Shown: positions 1 through 5,999, numbered from the stretch's first letter. The stretch is DNA of 6,910 bases from Sulfurovum sp. bin170 (GCF_010892395.1 NZ_JAACKB010000264.1:1-6910); one strand, 5' to 3'. Program-made: numbers and translations. Notes: a model not told the origin generated them from the sequence alone.

Positions 1-59
1 AATTTTATTTATAATATGTTTTTTTTAAAAATTGTTTTCCATTTTGGAATGGATGGTTA

Positions 60-112
60 AAATATGACAATTTGACATATTTAAATCTTTTTTCATTTTT
101 ATATTCTATACT
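60..112 (+). promoter_or_regulatory. Candidate radC promoter with overlapping dyad
   Basis: TATACT at 107-112 is a good -10 box. It would place the transcription start at about 118-120, on the radC ATG. TTGACA occurs at 72-77, but its 29-nt distance from the -10 is too long for a normal -35. That TTGACA is embedded in an inverted repeat, AAATATG (60-66) and CATATTT (76-82), with a 9-nt spacer. A second, smaller hairpin, TCCATT/AATGGA, lies at 38-53. Nothing coding was seen in 1-118. Confidence 0.4.
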
Positions 113-118
113 GTTACT

Positions 119-778
119 ATGAAAACAATAAAAGAACTCCATAATGATGATAAACCAAGAGAGAAGTTGATTAAAAAAGGTGTTAAAGCTCTAAAAAATG
201 AGGAGTTGGTCTCGGCTCTGATAGGTTTTGGTGTCAAAGGTAAAGATGTGCGTAAACTTTCTCGTGAGATTGTTTCTATACTTGACCACTCATTTCATAC
301 GCTTAGTTATGAACAGCTTTTTAATATTCATGGTTTGGGTACGGTAAAAGCAACACAGATATTAGCCTCTATAGAGTTAGCCAAACGCTACACCTCACAA
401 GGCAATCAAAAAATTACTTCGGCAGAGGATGTATATCATGAATTGAAATCTTTTTCCATTAAAAAGCAAGAGTACTTTTTGACTATCACCCTTGATGGTG
501 CTTCTCACCTTATTAATACCAGAACGGTTTTTATAGGAACATTAAATCAAAGTCTAGTTCACCCTAGAGAAGTTTTTGCTGATGCTATTGCTGATAGAGC
601 AGCAGGGATTATTATCGCACATAACCATCCATCTGGAACATTGAGTGCTAGTCGTGCTGATATTCAGATAACCCAACGGCTCAAAGAGGTCTCTCAATTG
701 GTGGGGATTGAGTTGCTTGATCATGTGATATTGGCTAAAGATGGGTTTTATAGTTTTGCTGATGAGGGGTTGTTGTAG
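119..778 (+). CDS. radC: RadC family JAB-domain protein
   Basis: The 219-residue protein matches the family's usual length (E. coli RadC is about 220). The N-terminal part has the family pattern PREK (13-16) followed by a helix-hairpin-helix-like IHGLGTVKA (70-78). The C-terminal JAB/MPN metalloprotease-like domain is complete: Glu151 in HPREVF, then HNHPSG at 168-173 and Asp181, which together form the JAMM zinc site (E, HxH, D). RadC proteins were once linked to DNA repair, but that role is doubted; many occur on mobile islands, and the biochemical function is unresolved. The ATG at 119 is the only sensible start, because the frame is closed by TGA at 65-67 with no ATG, GTG or TTG between. 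No Shine-Dalgarno sequence precedes it, so the mRNA may be leaderless. It converges on the orphan gene that ends 10 bp downstream. Confidence 0.93.
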   Translation: MKTIKELHNDDKPREKLIKKGVKALKNEELVSALIGFGVKGKDVRKLSREIVSILDHSFHTLSYEQLFNIHGLGTVKATQILASIELAKRYTSQGNQKITSAEDVYHELKSFSIKKQEYFLTITLDGASHLINTRTVFIGTLNQSLVHPREVFADAIADRAAGIIIAHNHPSGTLSASRADIQITQRLKEVSQLVGIELLDHVILAKDGFYSFADEGLL

Positions 779-788
779 GGATATGGCA

Positions 789-1028
789 TTAAGTCAGCCT
801 ATTTTTGATAATAGTCTCTATAGAGTCTTCACACTTGAGCAGTTGGATATTAATATGGCTACATATCCTACTCATAGCAAACATATCATTATAGGTGGGT
901 GCAACCTGTTCTATATTCCAAGCACTCAGTAGACTACTCATAAACTCTACATCACTTCGTATAAGATGCAATCTTTCTAATGTATCTAGAGCCAGATGTG
1001 GATGGTTTTGTTCATTTTTAGAAGACAT
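789..1028 (-). CDS. Small orphan protein, 79 residues, function unknown
   Basis: I do not recognise a family. The protein is soluble and probably all helical. It has an acidic and polar N-terminus (MSSKNEQ), leucine-rich stretches around residues 13-35 and 58-75, two cysteines, and no signal peptide or membrane segment. It is likely real because an AAGGA ribosome binding site sits at 1034-1038, five nucleotides before the ATG, and a convincing promoter with a palindrome in its spacer lies immediately upstream. It follows the XRE regulator gene on the same strand after a 42-nt gap, so it may be read both from its own promoter and from upstream. Small genes next to XRE repressors are often antirepressors, toxins or antitoxins, but nothing in this sequence identifies one of these. 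Confidence 0.6.
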   Translation of the reverse strand: MSSKNEQNHPHLALDTLERLHLIRSDVEFMSSLLSAWNIEQVAPTYNDMFAMSRICSHINIQLLKCEDSIETIIKNRLT

Positions 1029-1046
1029 GATATTCCTTTTTTTTGC

Positions 1047-1084
1047 TATTCTGGAATATTATCGTAAGTTTTACGATTTGTCAA
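1047..1084 (-). promoter_or_regulatory. Promoter and palindromic operator of the 79-residue gene
   Basis: On the minus strand TTGACA (1084-1079) is a consensus -35, followed after 17 nt by TAATAT (1061-1056) as the -10; GATAAT (1063-1058) is an alternative with a 15-nt spacer. The perfect palindrome ATCGTAAgttTTACGAT (1061-1077) fills the spacer. A second dyad, TATTC-tg-GAATA (1047-1058), lies over the -10 and start region. The arrangement fits repressor control, most simply by the adjacent XRE protein, whose stop codon lies inside the palindrome. The regulator assignment is inference. Confidence 0.6.
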
Positions 1085-1343
1085 GAGATTTTTCTGAAAA
1101 TAATAGACTATATGTCGTTTTTATATCATTAACCTTATTAATAACCTCGTCTAAATCCTCTTCTAAACTTTTATACTGTTTCTCTCTTTTTATCAAATCA
1201 AACATTTTTAATGCCCATTTTGGGGTCTCTATTACGCCCCTCGACCACTTACTTACTGTCTCTTCACTCACACCGATATATTTAGCCATTTGCTTCTGTG
1301 TCATTCCAAGCTCTTTGGCTGTCTCTTTGATTATATTACCCAT
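1071..1343 (-). CDS. Small XRE/Cro-type helix-turn-helix regulator
   Basis: The 90-residue protein has an N-terminal helix-turn-helix at about residues 8-36. The motif is clear: LGMTQKQMAKYIG forms the first helices and VSEETVSKWSRG the recognition helix, as in Cro/C1-type regulators. Residues 45-80 are charged, helical and possibly a short coiled coil for dimerisation (KSLEEDLDEVINKVNDIK). There is no ligand domain. The ATG is supported by GAGG at 1354-1357, about 10 nt upstream, and by TATAAT at 1363-1368. The FGE-like gene ends 37 nt upstream on the same strand and the orphan gene starts 42 nt downstream. The likely role is a local repressor of this cassette, with the palindrome at 1061-1077 as the best candidate target. 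Confidence 0.85.
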   Translation of the reverse strand: MGNIIKETAKELGMTQKQMAKYIGVSEETVSKWSRGVIETPKWALKMFDLIKREKQYKSLEEDLDEVINKVNDIKTTYSLLFSEKSLDKS

Positions 1344-1360
1344 AATATTTTTACCTCAAA

Positions 1361-1379
1361 AGATTATATCCACTTATCT
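1361..1379 (-). promoter_or_regulatory. Promoter of the small XRE regulator gene
   Basis: TATAAT on the minus strand (1363-1368) is a perfect -10 and predicts a start near 1356, giving a leader of only about 13 nt that begins at the GAGG ribosome binding site. An imperfect dyad, AGATTA/TTATCT (1361-1366 and 1374-1379, one mismatch), overlaps the -10 and might serve autoregulation. No convincing -35 was seen. Confidence 0.5.
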
Positions 1380-1380
1380 A

Positions 1381-2157
1381 TTAAGATATTAATACCAAAC
1401 GAAATCCACTTGTTACAAAACCAAAATCGGCTCTATTGTAATTGCGTGTTGCAGAACGGGCAAGGTTAGCATGAGCAACCCAACTCCCACCTCGTAGAAC
1501 TTTACAAATATCTTGTTTATCATCTCTTCTCCAAGTAATATCACTGTTGGGTGCATGGTCATAATTTTCATGATAAGACTCCTCTACCCACTCCCAGATA
1601 CTACCGTACATATCATACAATCCCCACGAATTAGCCTTTTTCTCTCCTACTGGGTGGGGTCTATTTTCTGAGTTTCTGTCGTACCATGCATACCGAGCTA
1701 ACTCTTTTTCACTATTACCAAAGTGGTATTGTGTCGTAGTTCCTGCTCTAACAGCATACTCCCACTCCGATTCAGTGGGTAGTCTATACCGATTTTCTCC
1801 CTCTATCTGATTAAGTTTGCTTATAAATCGTTGTGCATCATGCCAACATATGTTCTCCACAGGGTTATTGGGAGCTTTAAATTTACTAGGATTATCTCTC
1901 ATAATCTTAATCCATTGATTTTGTGTCACAGGTGTAGTCTGCATATAAAAAGAGTCTATTGATACATGGTGTTGTGGCAATTCATCCTCATCTCCCTCTT
2001 CAAGGTGAGCATCTCGACCCATTAAAAATGAACCTGTTGGTATTTTAATAAATTTCATACCTATGGAGTTGGTTATTGTTTTTGTTTGATATGGCATTTT
2101 TCTTCTCTTATAATCATTATTATATTCCAAAAGTGCAAATAATAGATCAAATTCCAT
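1381..2157 (-). CDS. SUMF1/FGE-fold protein lacking the FGE cysteines
   Basis: The 258-residue protein is a single formylglycine-generating-enzyme-sulfatase domain (SUMF1/EgtB/PvdO group, C-type-lectin-like fold). Family motifs appear in order: NSIGMKFIKIPTGSFLMG (30-47), PVTQNQW (76-82), PVENICWHDA (99-108), YRLPTESEWEYAVRAGT (124-140), GLYDMYGSIWEW (179-190), VLRGGSW (220-226) and SGFRL (250-254). In true FGE the GGSxxC....C segment carries two copper-binding cysteines; here they are Ala228 and Ala233, so sulfatase-activating oxidase activity is unlikely. A structural or ligand-binding role is more plausible. There is no signal peptide, so it is probably cytoplasmic. The start is uncertain: the ATG at 2157 has weak Shine-Dalgarno support, while the ATG at 2097 (residue 21) is preceded by AGAGAAG and by TATAAT at 2119-2124, and family similarity begins only after it. 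It precedes the XRE gene by 37 nt and is divergent from the second regulator. Confidence 0.87.
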   Translation of the reverse strand: MEFDLLFALLEYNNDYKRRKMPYQTKTITNSIGMKFIKIPTGSFLMGRDAHLEEGDEDELPQHHVSIDSFYMQTTPVTQNQWIKIMRDNPSKFKAPNNPVENICWHDAQRFISKLNQIEGENRYRLPTESEWEYAVRAGTTTQYHFGNSEKELARYAWYDRNSENRPHPVGEKKANSWGLYDMYGSIWEWVEESYHENYDHAPNSDITWRRDDKQDICKVLRGGSWVAHANLARSATRNYNRADFGFVTSGFRLVLIS

Positions 2158-2163
2158 TAAATA

Positions 2164-2235
2164 TTCACTCTAGGGAATGTACAAAAAATCTTATCTACTT
2201 TAAACTTAAAAAGTAATTTCACTACAGGGAATTTA
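2164..2235. promoter_or_regulatory. Divergent control region with direct and inverted repeats
   Basis: The 79-bp gap between the FGE-like gene and the (+) regulator holds an 18-bp direct repeat, 2164-2181 and 2218-2235, matching at 15 of 18 positions around the core TTCACT..AGGGAAT, 54 bp apart (about five helical turns). Between the copies lies the dyad TACTTT/AAAGTA (2196-2201 and 2210-2215, 8-nt spacer). The second direct copy also supplies the AGGGA ribosome binding site of the regulator. No strong -10 is obvious for the plus gene; TAAGAT on the minus strand is a weak candidate for the FGE-like gene. Operator function is inferred from position. Confidence 0.4.
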
Positions 2236-2236
2236 A

Positions 2237-2497
2237 TTGAAATATTTAGAATTTGAAGATAAAGAGATAATGGCTTTTCACACCTCTATTGCTAATAACA
2301 TTAGAAAGATTCGAAAAGAGAAAAATATAACACAGCTTGACTTGGCTCTTGCTATTGGGCATAAGTCGATGAGTACTATAGGAAAAATTGAAGCAGGATT
2401 AGAAAACAAGCACTATAATGTGGAGCAACTTTATAAAATAGCAAAGGTTCTTGAGGTTGATATTTGTGATTTTTTTATTAGTCACCAAAAAGGTTAA
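2237..2497 (+). CDS. XRE-family helix-turn-helix regulator (TTG start)
   Basis: The 86-residue protein is essentially one XRE DNA-binding domain at about residues 16-80. IRKIRKEKNITQLDLALAIG and HKSMSTIGKIEAG form the helix-turn-helix (32-55), and the tail LYKIAKVLEVDICDFF (65-80) is the usual last helix pair of this family. No extra sensor domain is present. I chose the TTG at 2237 because AGGGA (2226-2230) lies six nucleotides upstream; the internal ATG at 2270 (residue 12) has only a weak site and would still keep the whole domain. The gene is divergent from the FGE-like gene and shares its 79-bp control region, so it is a likely regulator of that gene and of itself. It is followed at once by a hairpin. 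Confidence 0.85.
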   Translation: MKYLEFEDKEIMAFHTSIANNIRKIRKEKNITQLDLALAIGHKSMSTIGKIEAGLENKHYNVEQLYKIAKVLEVDICDFFISHQKG

Positions 2498-2498
2498 C

Positions 2499-2560
2499 AC
2501 CTCCGTCTTGAAGATGGTGGTCGTTGAGTTTTATTTATTCCTTTTATTTTAGTTTTTTTG
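2499..2560 (+). terminator. Hairpin terminator after the XRE gene
   Basis: The arms ACCTCCGTCT (2499-2508) and AGATGGTGGT (2512-2521) pair over 10 positions with one T-T mismatch and one G-T pair, around a TGA loop. It starts one base after the stop codon and is followed by a T-rich run from 2529. The T-run begins about eight nucleotides after the stem, so efficiency is uncertain. The sequence also resembles the right-end hairpins of IS200/IS605-type elements. Confidence 0.5.
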
Positions 2561-2567
2561 ATATAAT
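2559..2567 (+). promoter_or_regulatory. Extended -10 promoter of the TAXI receptor gene
   Basis: TGA-TATAAT is a perfect extended -10 (TGnTATAAT) in a T-rich context. It predicts a start near 2574 and a leader of about 25 nt containing the AGGGGA ribosome binding site (2590-2595). It probably drives the TAXI gene, argH and the IIA gene. Confidence 0.7.
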
Positions 2568-2599
2568 GTTCTTTACTTATTTTTATATTAGGGGATTTT

Positions 2600-3868
2600 A
2601 TGAGTGATTTTTTTAAGATATGGTTACCTATTGTTTTATTAATCATAATAAGTTTTTTTTTAACTTATCGTTTTACAGTTGAAGCTCCAAGGAAAGATTT
2701 AACCATTGCTACAGGTAGAGTAGATGGAGCTTATTATAAATATGCTTTGCAGTATAAAGAGCTTTTAAAACAAGATGGGATTAATTTAGAGATTGTAACC
2801 ACTGCTGGTTCTGTTGAGGCACTAGCGTTACTTAATGAAAAAAAAGTGGACTTTGCTTTTATTCAAGGTGGTACGGTTGATAATCATTCTAAAAAGAACT
2901 TATACGCTTTAGCCAGTGTTTACTATGAGCCTATATGGATATTTTATAAAGGAGAGACAGAAGCGTATCTTTCTAATCTAAAAGGGAAACGCATAGCGAT
3001 AGGTGAAGAGGGTAGTGGGGTAAGACCAGTGGCTTTGGAGCTTTTGGGTTTGAATGGTATTGATAGTAACAATACGAATTTTTATAATTACTCTACAAAA
3101 AAGAGTATTAATGCATTGAAGCGTGGGGATATTGACCTCTTTTTTGCTGTCGCCTCACCAAAATCAAAAATGATAAGTAAACTTTTGGAAGATAGAGAGA
3201 TAAAGCTTATGGATATTAAACGAGCCAAAGCTTATAGGCAAGTCTATCTCTACTATACGGTTTTAACTCTTGGCGAGGGTATGATAAGCTTGGAAGAGAA
3301 TATCCCACCAAAAGATGTTCAACTTTTATCTAAGACAGCTTTTTTGGTTATTCAGGGAGATTTACCAGATGAGTTGGCACGACTAATACTGCGAAAAGCA
3401 AAAATTGTTCATTCTAAAAAGGGAGTTTTTGAAGAGACCAATGAGTTTCCCAATCAACTTAATTTGGAGATACCAATTAGTGAAGATGCAAAGAGGTATT
3501 TGGAAAATGGAGACTCTTTTTTAGAGAGAATACTTCCTTATTGGTTATTTCAGAATATAGATAGATTTAAACTTTTAATTATTCCCATGTTGACACTTTT
3601 GCTTCCTTTTTTTAAGGGTGCTTTACCACTATTTAGATGGAGAACCAGACGGAAGATATATAAGTGGTACAAAAAAGTCAATGAATTGGATTATGGTATT
3701 GTAAGGTTGGATAGCAAAGCGTTGGATAGTAGACTAGATGAGCTAAAAGAGTTATCACGACAGATTAAAGAGGAGACGAATGTTCCTCTATCTTATATGG
3801 GGGAGTATTATGATCTTCGAATGCATATTGATATGGTTATATCTCAAATTGAGAGACAGCTAAAATAG
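2600..3868 (+). CDS. Membrane-tethered TAXI-family solute receptor
   Basis: The 422-residue protein belongs to the TAXI (TRAP-associated extracytoplasmic immunogenic) solute-binding family. The receptor domain is at about 33-300: LTIATGRVDGAYYKYALQYKELL (34-56), VTTAGSVEALALLNEKKVDFAFIQGG (66-91), LKGKRIAIGEEGSGVRPVALELL (127-149) and the NALKRGDIDLFFAVASP region (171-187). Residues 7-25 form a hydrophobic helix that looks like an uncleaved anchor. A second hydrophobic helix at about 323-345 is followed by a basic run (RWRTRRKIYKWYKK, 346-359), which by the positive-inside rule puts the last 75 residues in the cytoplasm; these are helical and may be a coiled coil. Ordinary TAXI receptors end after the binding domain. 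No TRAP permease gene is present, so the protein may sense rather than import. The start is fixed by AGGGGA four nucleotides before the ATG. The substrate is unknown; family members bind small organic acids such as glutamate. Confidence 0.85.
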   Translation: MSDFFKIWLPIVLLIIISFFLTYRFTVEAPRKDLTIATGRVDGAYYKYALQYKELLKQDGINLEIVTTAGSVEALALLNEKKVDFAFIQGGTVDNHSKKNLYALASVYYEPIWIFYKGETEAYLSNLKGKRIAIGEEGSGVRPVALELLGLNGIDSNNTNFYNYSTKKSINALKRGDIDLFFAVASPKSKMISKLLEDREIKLMDIKRAKAYRQVYLYYTVLTLGEGMISLEENIPPKDVQLLSKTAFLVIQGDLPDELARLILRKAKIVHSKKGVFEETNEFPNQLNLEIPISEDAKRYLENGDSFLERILPYWLFQNIDRFKLLIIPMLTLLLPFFKGALPLFRWRTRRKIYKWYKKVNELDYGIVRLDSKALDSRLDELKELSRQIKEETNVPLSYMGEYYDLRMHIDMVISQIERQLK

Positions 3869-3870
3869 GA

Positions 3871-3876
3871 TACAAT
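3871..3876 (+). promoter_or_regulatory. Possible internal -10 before argH
   Basis: TACAAT lies just after the TAXI stop codon and would start a transcript near 3883, with a leader of about 22 nt. No -35 is evident, and the match is weak enough to be chance. The 36-nt gap alone would also allow co-transcription from the upstream promoter. Confidence 0.25.
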
Positions 3877-3904
3877 ACCCCCAATAAACCATTAGGATTT
3901 TATA

Positions 3905-5293
3905 GTGTCAAAAAAAATTGCATCAGCAAGAATCTCAGAGACAAGCTCTCAACTACTTCAAGAACTGAACAACTCTTTACCCTTTGATAAACTCCTCTAT
4001 AGAGAGGATATAGAGGGTTCAAGAGCTCACGCTTTTATGCTTTCCGAGCAGGGGATTATTTCCAAAGAGGATTATGAGAAGATAGAGCAGGGGCTTGTGG
4101 AGATATATGAGGAGATAGAGCGAGGTGAGTATCTGCTTGATGGTGATGATGAAGATATTCATATGGCGATTGAGGGTCGGTTAACCGATAAGATTGGTGA
4201 TGCAGGTAAACGACTTCATACGGCACGAAGTCGTAATGACCAAGTGGCGTTGGATTTTAGACTCTATGTACAGAAAAATACGATGGTCATTGCTGATTTG
4301 TTACTCAAAAATATTGAGACTTTTATTAAAGTGGCTCATCAAAATATAGATACGCTTCTACCTGGGATGACTCATCTTCAACATGCACAACCTATCAACT
4401 TTGCTTATCATATGATGGCATATGCCAGTATGTTCAAACGAGATTATGAACGATTTGTAAGTTCGTATGAGCGAAATAACTACTCTCCGATTGGTTGTGC
4501 TGCGTTGGCAGGTACGCCTCACCCTATCAATCGTAAGACTACAGCAGAACGACTGGGTTTTAAAGAGCCTACGCTTAACTGTCTTGATACGGTTAGTGAT
4601 AGAGATTTTGCTTTGGAGATTTTGTTTAATATCTCTACCATGATGATGCATATAAGTCGTTTGAGTGAAGAGCTTATTATCTGGTCGTCTAGTGAGTTTG
4701 GATTTGTGCAGTTGAGTGATAAACACGCTACAGGTTCTTCGATTATGCCACAGAAGAAAAACCCTGATATTCCAGAGCTACTGCGTGGTAAGACAGGTCG
4801 TGTGAATGGGAATCTTATTGCACTGCTCACTGTAATGAAAGGTCTAACTCTTGCTTACAACAAAGATATGCAGGAGGACAAAGAGGGTGTTTTTGATTCG
4901 GTAAAAACAGCACTACTTTCACTTCAGGTTCTGCGTGAGATGATAGATGAGATGAAAATTCGTGAGGATAAGATGGGTGAGGCGTGTATGATAGGTCATT
5001 TGTCTGCTACGGATTTGGCTGATTATCTGGTCAAAGAGGTGGGGATTCCATTTAGAGATGCATACCATATCACAGGCAATGTGGTTAATGTAGCCGAGGA
5101 TAAAGGTCTGGATATTTCGGAGTTAACTCTGGATGATTTGCAAAGTGTTGATGAGAGGATTGGTGAAGGGGTGGTGGCACTTCTTGATAACCGAGCCTCA
5201 ATGAATGCTCGACAGTCAGAGGGGGGAACTAGCAGTGTTAGAACCCTAGAGCAGATGGAGAGATTGACCCAGTGGGTTGAGTCACAAAGATAA
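3905..5293 (+). CDS. argH: Argininosuccinate lyase
   Basis: The enzyme splits argininosuccinate into arginine and fumarate, the last step of arginine biosynthesis, as a cytoplasmic homotetramer of the fumarase/aspartase superfamily. At 462 residues it has the usual length. The superfamily signature [11 protein letters not shown] is at 277-287, the serine-bearing mobile loop. THLQHAQP (156-163) carries His157, equivalent to the active-site histidine. [10 protein letters not shown] (105-114) is the typical substrate-binding segment. Also conserved are [22 protein letters not shown] (22-43) and the C-terminal EGGTSSVR region. Translation starts at GTG (3905), with TAGGA at 3893-3897 seven nucleotides upstream. 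The extreme N-terminus reads [10 protein letters not shown] where most ArgH proteins have W-(S/G)-G-R-F; this is unusual, but all the catalytic motifs I checked are intact. It lies 36 nt after the TAXI gene, and its stop overlaps the ribosome binding site of the IIA gene. Confidence 0.96.
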   Translation: MSKKIASARISETSSQLLQELNNSLPFDKLLYREDIEGSRAHAFMLSEQGIISKEDYEKIEQGLVEIYEEIERGEYLLDGDDEDIHMAIEGRLTDKIGDAGKRLHTARSRNDQVALDFRLYVQKNTMVIADLLLKNIETFIKVAHQNIDTLLPGMTHLQHAQPINFAYHMMAYASMFKRDYERFVSSYERNNYSPIGCAALAGTPHPINRKTTAERLGFKEPTLNCLDTVSDRDFALEILFNISTMMMHISRLSEELIIWSSSEFGFVQLSDKHATGSSIMPQKKNPDIPELLRGKTGRVNGNLIALLTVMKGLTLAYNKDMQEDKEGVFDSVKTALLSLQVLREMIDEMKIREDKMGEACMIGHLSATDLADYLVKEVGIPFRDAYHITGNVVNVAEDKGLDISELTLDDLQSVDERIGEGVVALLDNRASMNARQSEGGTSSVRTLEQMERLTQWVESQR

Positions 5294-5302
5294 GGAGTAT
5301 AT

Positions 5303-5779
5303 GTGTTTGGATTTTTTAAGAAGAGTAAGCAGATAGTTGTCTCACCAGTTGATGGTGATGTGGTCGATATAGAGAGTGTTCCTGATAAGGTTTTTTCACA
5401 AAAGTTAGCTGGGGATGGGGTGGCAATTGTGCCAAACAGTGGGACGATTGTTGCACCGATTGATGGTGTGGTGAGTCGAATATTTCCAACCAATCACGCT
5501 TTTTTGATTATCAATAACAGTGGTTTGGAGGTGATGGTGCATGTGGGGATTGATACTGTTGAGCTTAATGGTGAGGGGTTTGAACGATTGGTAGAGGAGG
5601 GCGACAAGGTGAAGTTTGGCTGTCCTATTCTCTCTGTGGATTTTGATTTTATTCAATCCAAAGGCAAAGCAATCATCACCCCTGTGATTGTGACTTGTGA
5701 TAAATCTATTGTTTTGGAAAAACATAAAATTGGTACGATTCGAGAGGGTGAATCTCTAATAGAGGTGAAGTTTACCTAG
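5303..5779 (+). CDS. Orphan PTS IIA-Glc (Crr-like) phosphocarrier
   Basis: The 158-residue single-domain protein resembles E. coli enzyme IIA-Glc (169 residues). Visible landmarks are [10 protein letters not shown] (12-21), [11 protein letters not shown] (34-44), APIDGVV (51-57), TNHAF (63-67), [16 protein letters not shown] (78-93), a long EEGDKVKFG strand (98-106) and TPVIVT (126-131). His80 matches the phosphorylated His90 of E. coli and His65 matches its partner His75, so phosphate acceptance from HPr is plausible. No EI, HPr, IIB or IIC gene is present, and sugar PTS systems are scarce in Campylobacterota, so a regulatory role is as likely as transport. The start is GTG at 5303; the overlapping ATG at 5301 is out of frame. 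AAGGAG (5292-5297) spans the argH stop, implying translational coupling. The 3' end overlaps the VF530 gene by 8 bp. Confidence 0.9.
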   Translation: MFGFFKKSKQIVVSPVDGDVVDIESVPDKVFSQKLAGDGVAIVPNSGTIVAPIDGVVSRIFPTNHAFLIINNSGLEVMVHVGIDTVELNGEGFERLVEEGDKVKFGCPILSVDFDFIQSKGKAIITPVIVTCDKSIVLEKHKIGTIREGESLIEVKFT

Positions 5780-5999
5780 CCTCTTCTCTCATCTTAATAT
5801 AAAGCTTCTCCACCTTAATCCTCGCCCACTCATGGTCAACATTTCTCAAAAATTTGAGAGAGGCTTTGATATGTGGGTTGTTGTTAAAGCAGTTGATTCT
5901 TACTTTTTTTCCAAGCTCTTCCCATCCGTAATGCTCTACAAGCTCTTTGATTATCTGTTCTAGTTTTATGCCGTGAAGCGGGTTGTTTGAGTTGTTCAT
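5772..5999 (-). CDS. VF530-family (DUF2132) DNA-binding protein
   Basis: The 75-residue protein closely follows the VF530/DUF2132 pattern: [13 protein letters not shown] (5-17), [14 protein letters not shown] (20-33), [18 protein letters not shown] (35-52) and a final basic helix [12 protein letters not shown] (59-70). Members are about 70-80 residues and are described as small DNA-binding proteins of unknown physiological role. I chose the ATG at 5999. An in-frame TTG at 6023 would add eight residues, but it overlaps the -10 box (6023-6028) and so would not be in the mRNA. The ribosome binding site is weak (AAGATGATAAG). The gene converges on the IIA gene, sharing 5772-5779, so each transcript carries a short antisense tail. 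It has its own promoter and no same-strand partner in the window. Confidence 0.9.
   Translation of the reverse strand: MNNSNNPLHGIKLEQIIKELVEHYGWEELGKKVRINCFNNNPHIKASLKFLRNVDHEWARIKVEKLYIKMREEAR

Noticed and set aside
778..812. Terminator between radC and the orphan gene
   Set aside because: Only a 3-bp GGC/GCC pair precedes the TATTTTT run, which is too weak to call.
741..932. 63-codon plus-strand ORF overlapping the end of radC
   Set aside because: It starts inside the conserved C-terminus of RadC and crosses the orphan gene antisense, with no supporting motif.
895..1392. 165-codon plus-strand ORF
   Set aside because: It lies antisense to the XRE and orphan genes. Its product is a low-quality Phe/Leu/Ser-rich string with no motif and no ribosome binding site, whereas the minus-strand genes have motifs, ribosome binding sites and promoters.
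4358..4830. Minus-strand ORFs within argH
   Set aside because: They are shadows of the strongly conserved ArgH frame, including the region opposite its signature motif, and have no protein-like features.
5301..5303. ATG just before the IIA gene
   Set aside because: It is in a different frame from the IIA protein; the GTG at 5303 is in frame and properly spaced from AAGGAG.
5023..5493. 156-codon minus-strand ORF across the argH/IIA junction
   Set aside because: It is antisense to two certain genes, Ser/Thr/Leu-rich, and without ribosome binding site or promoter.
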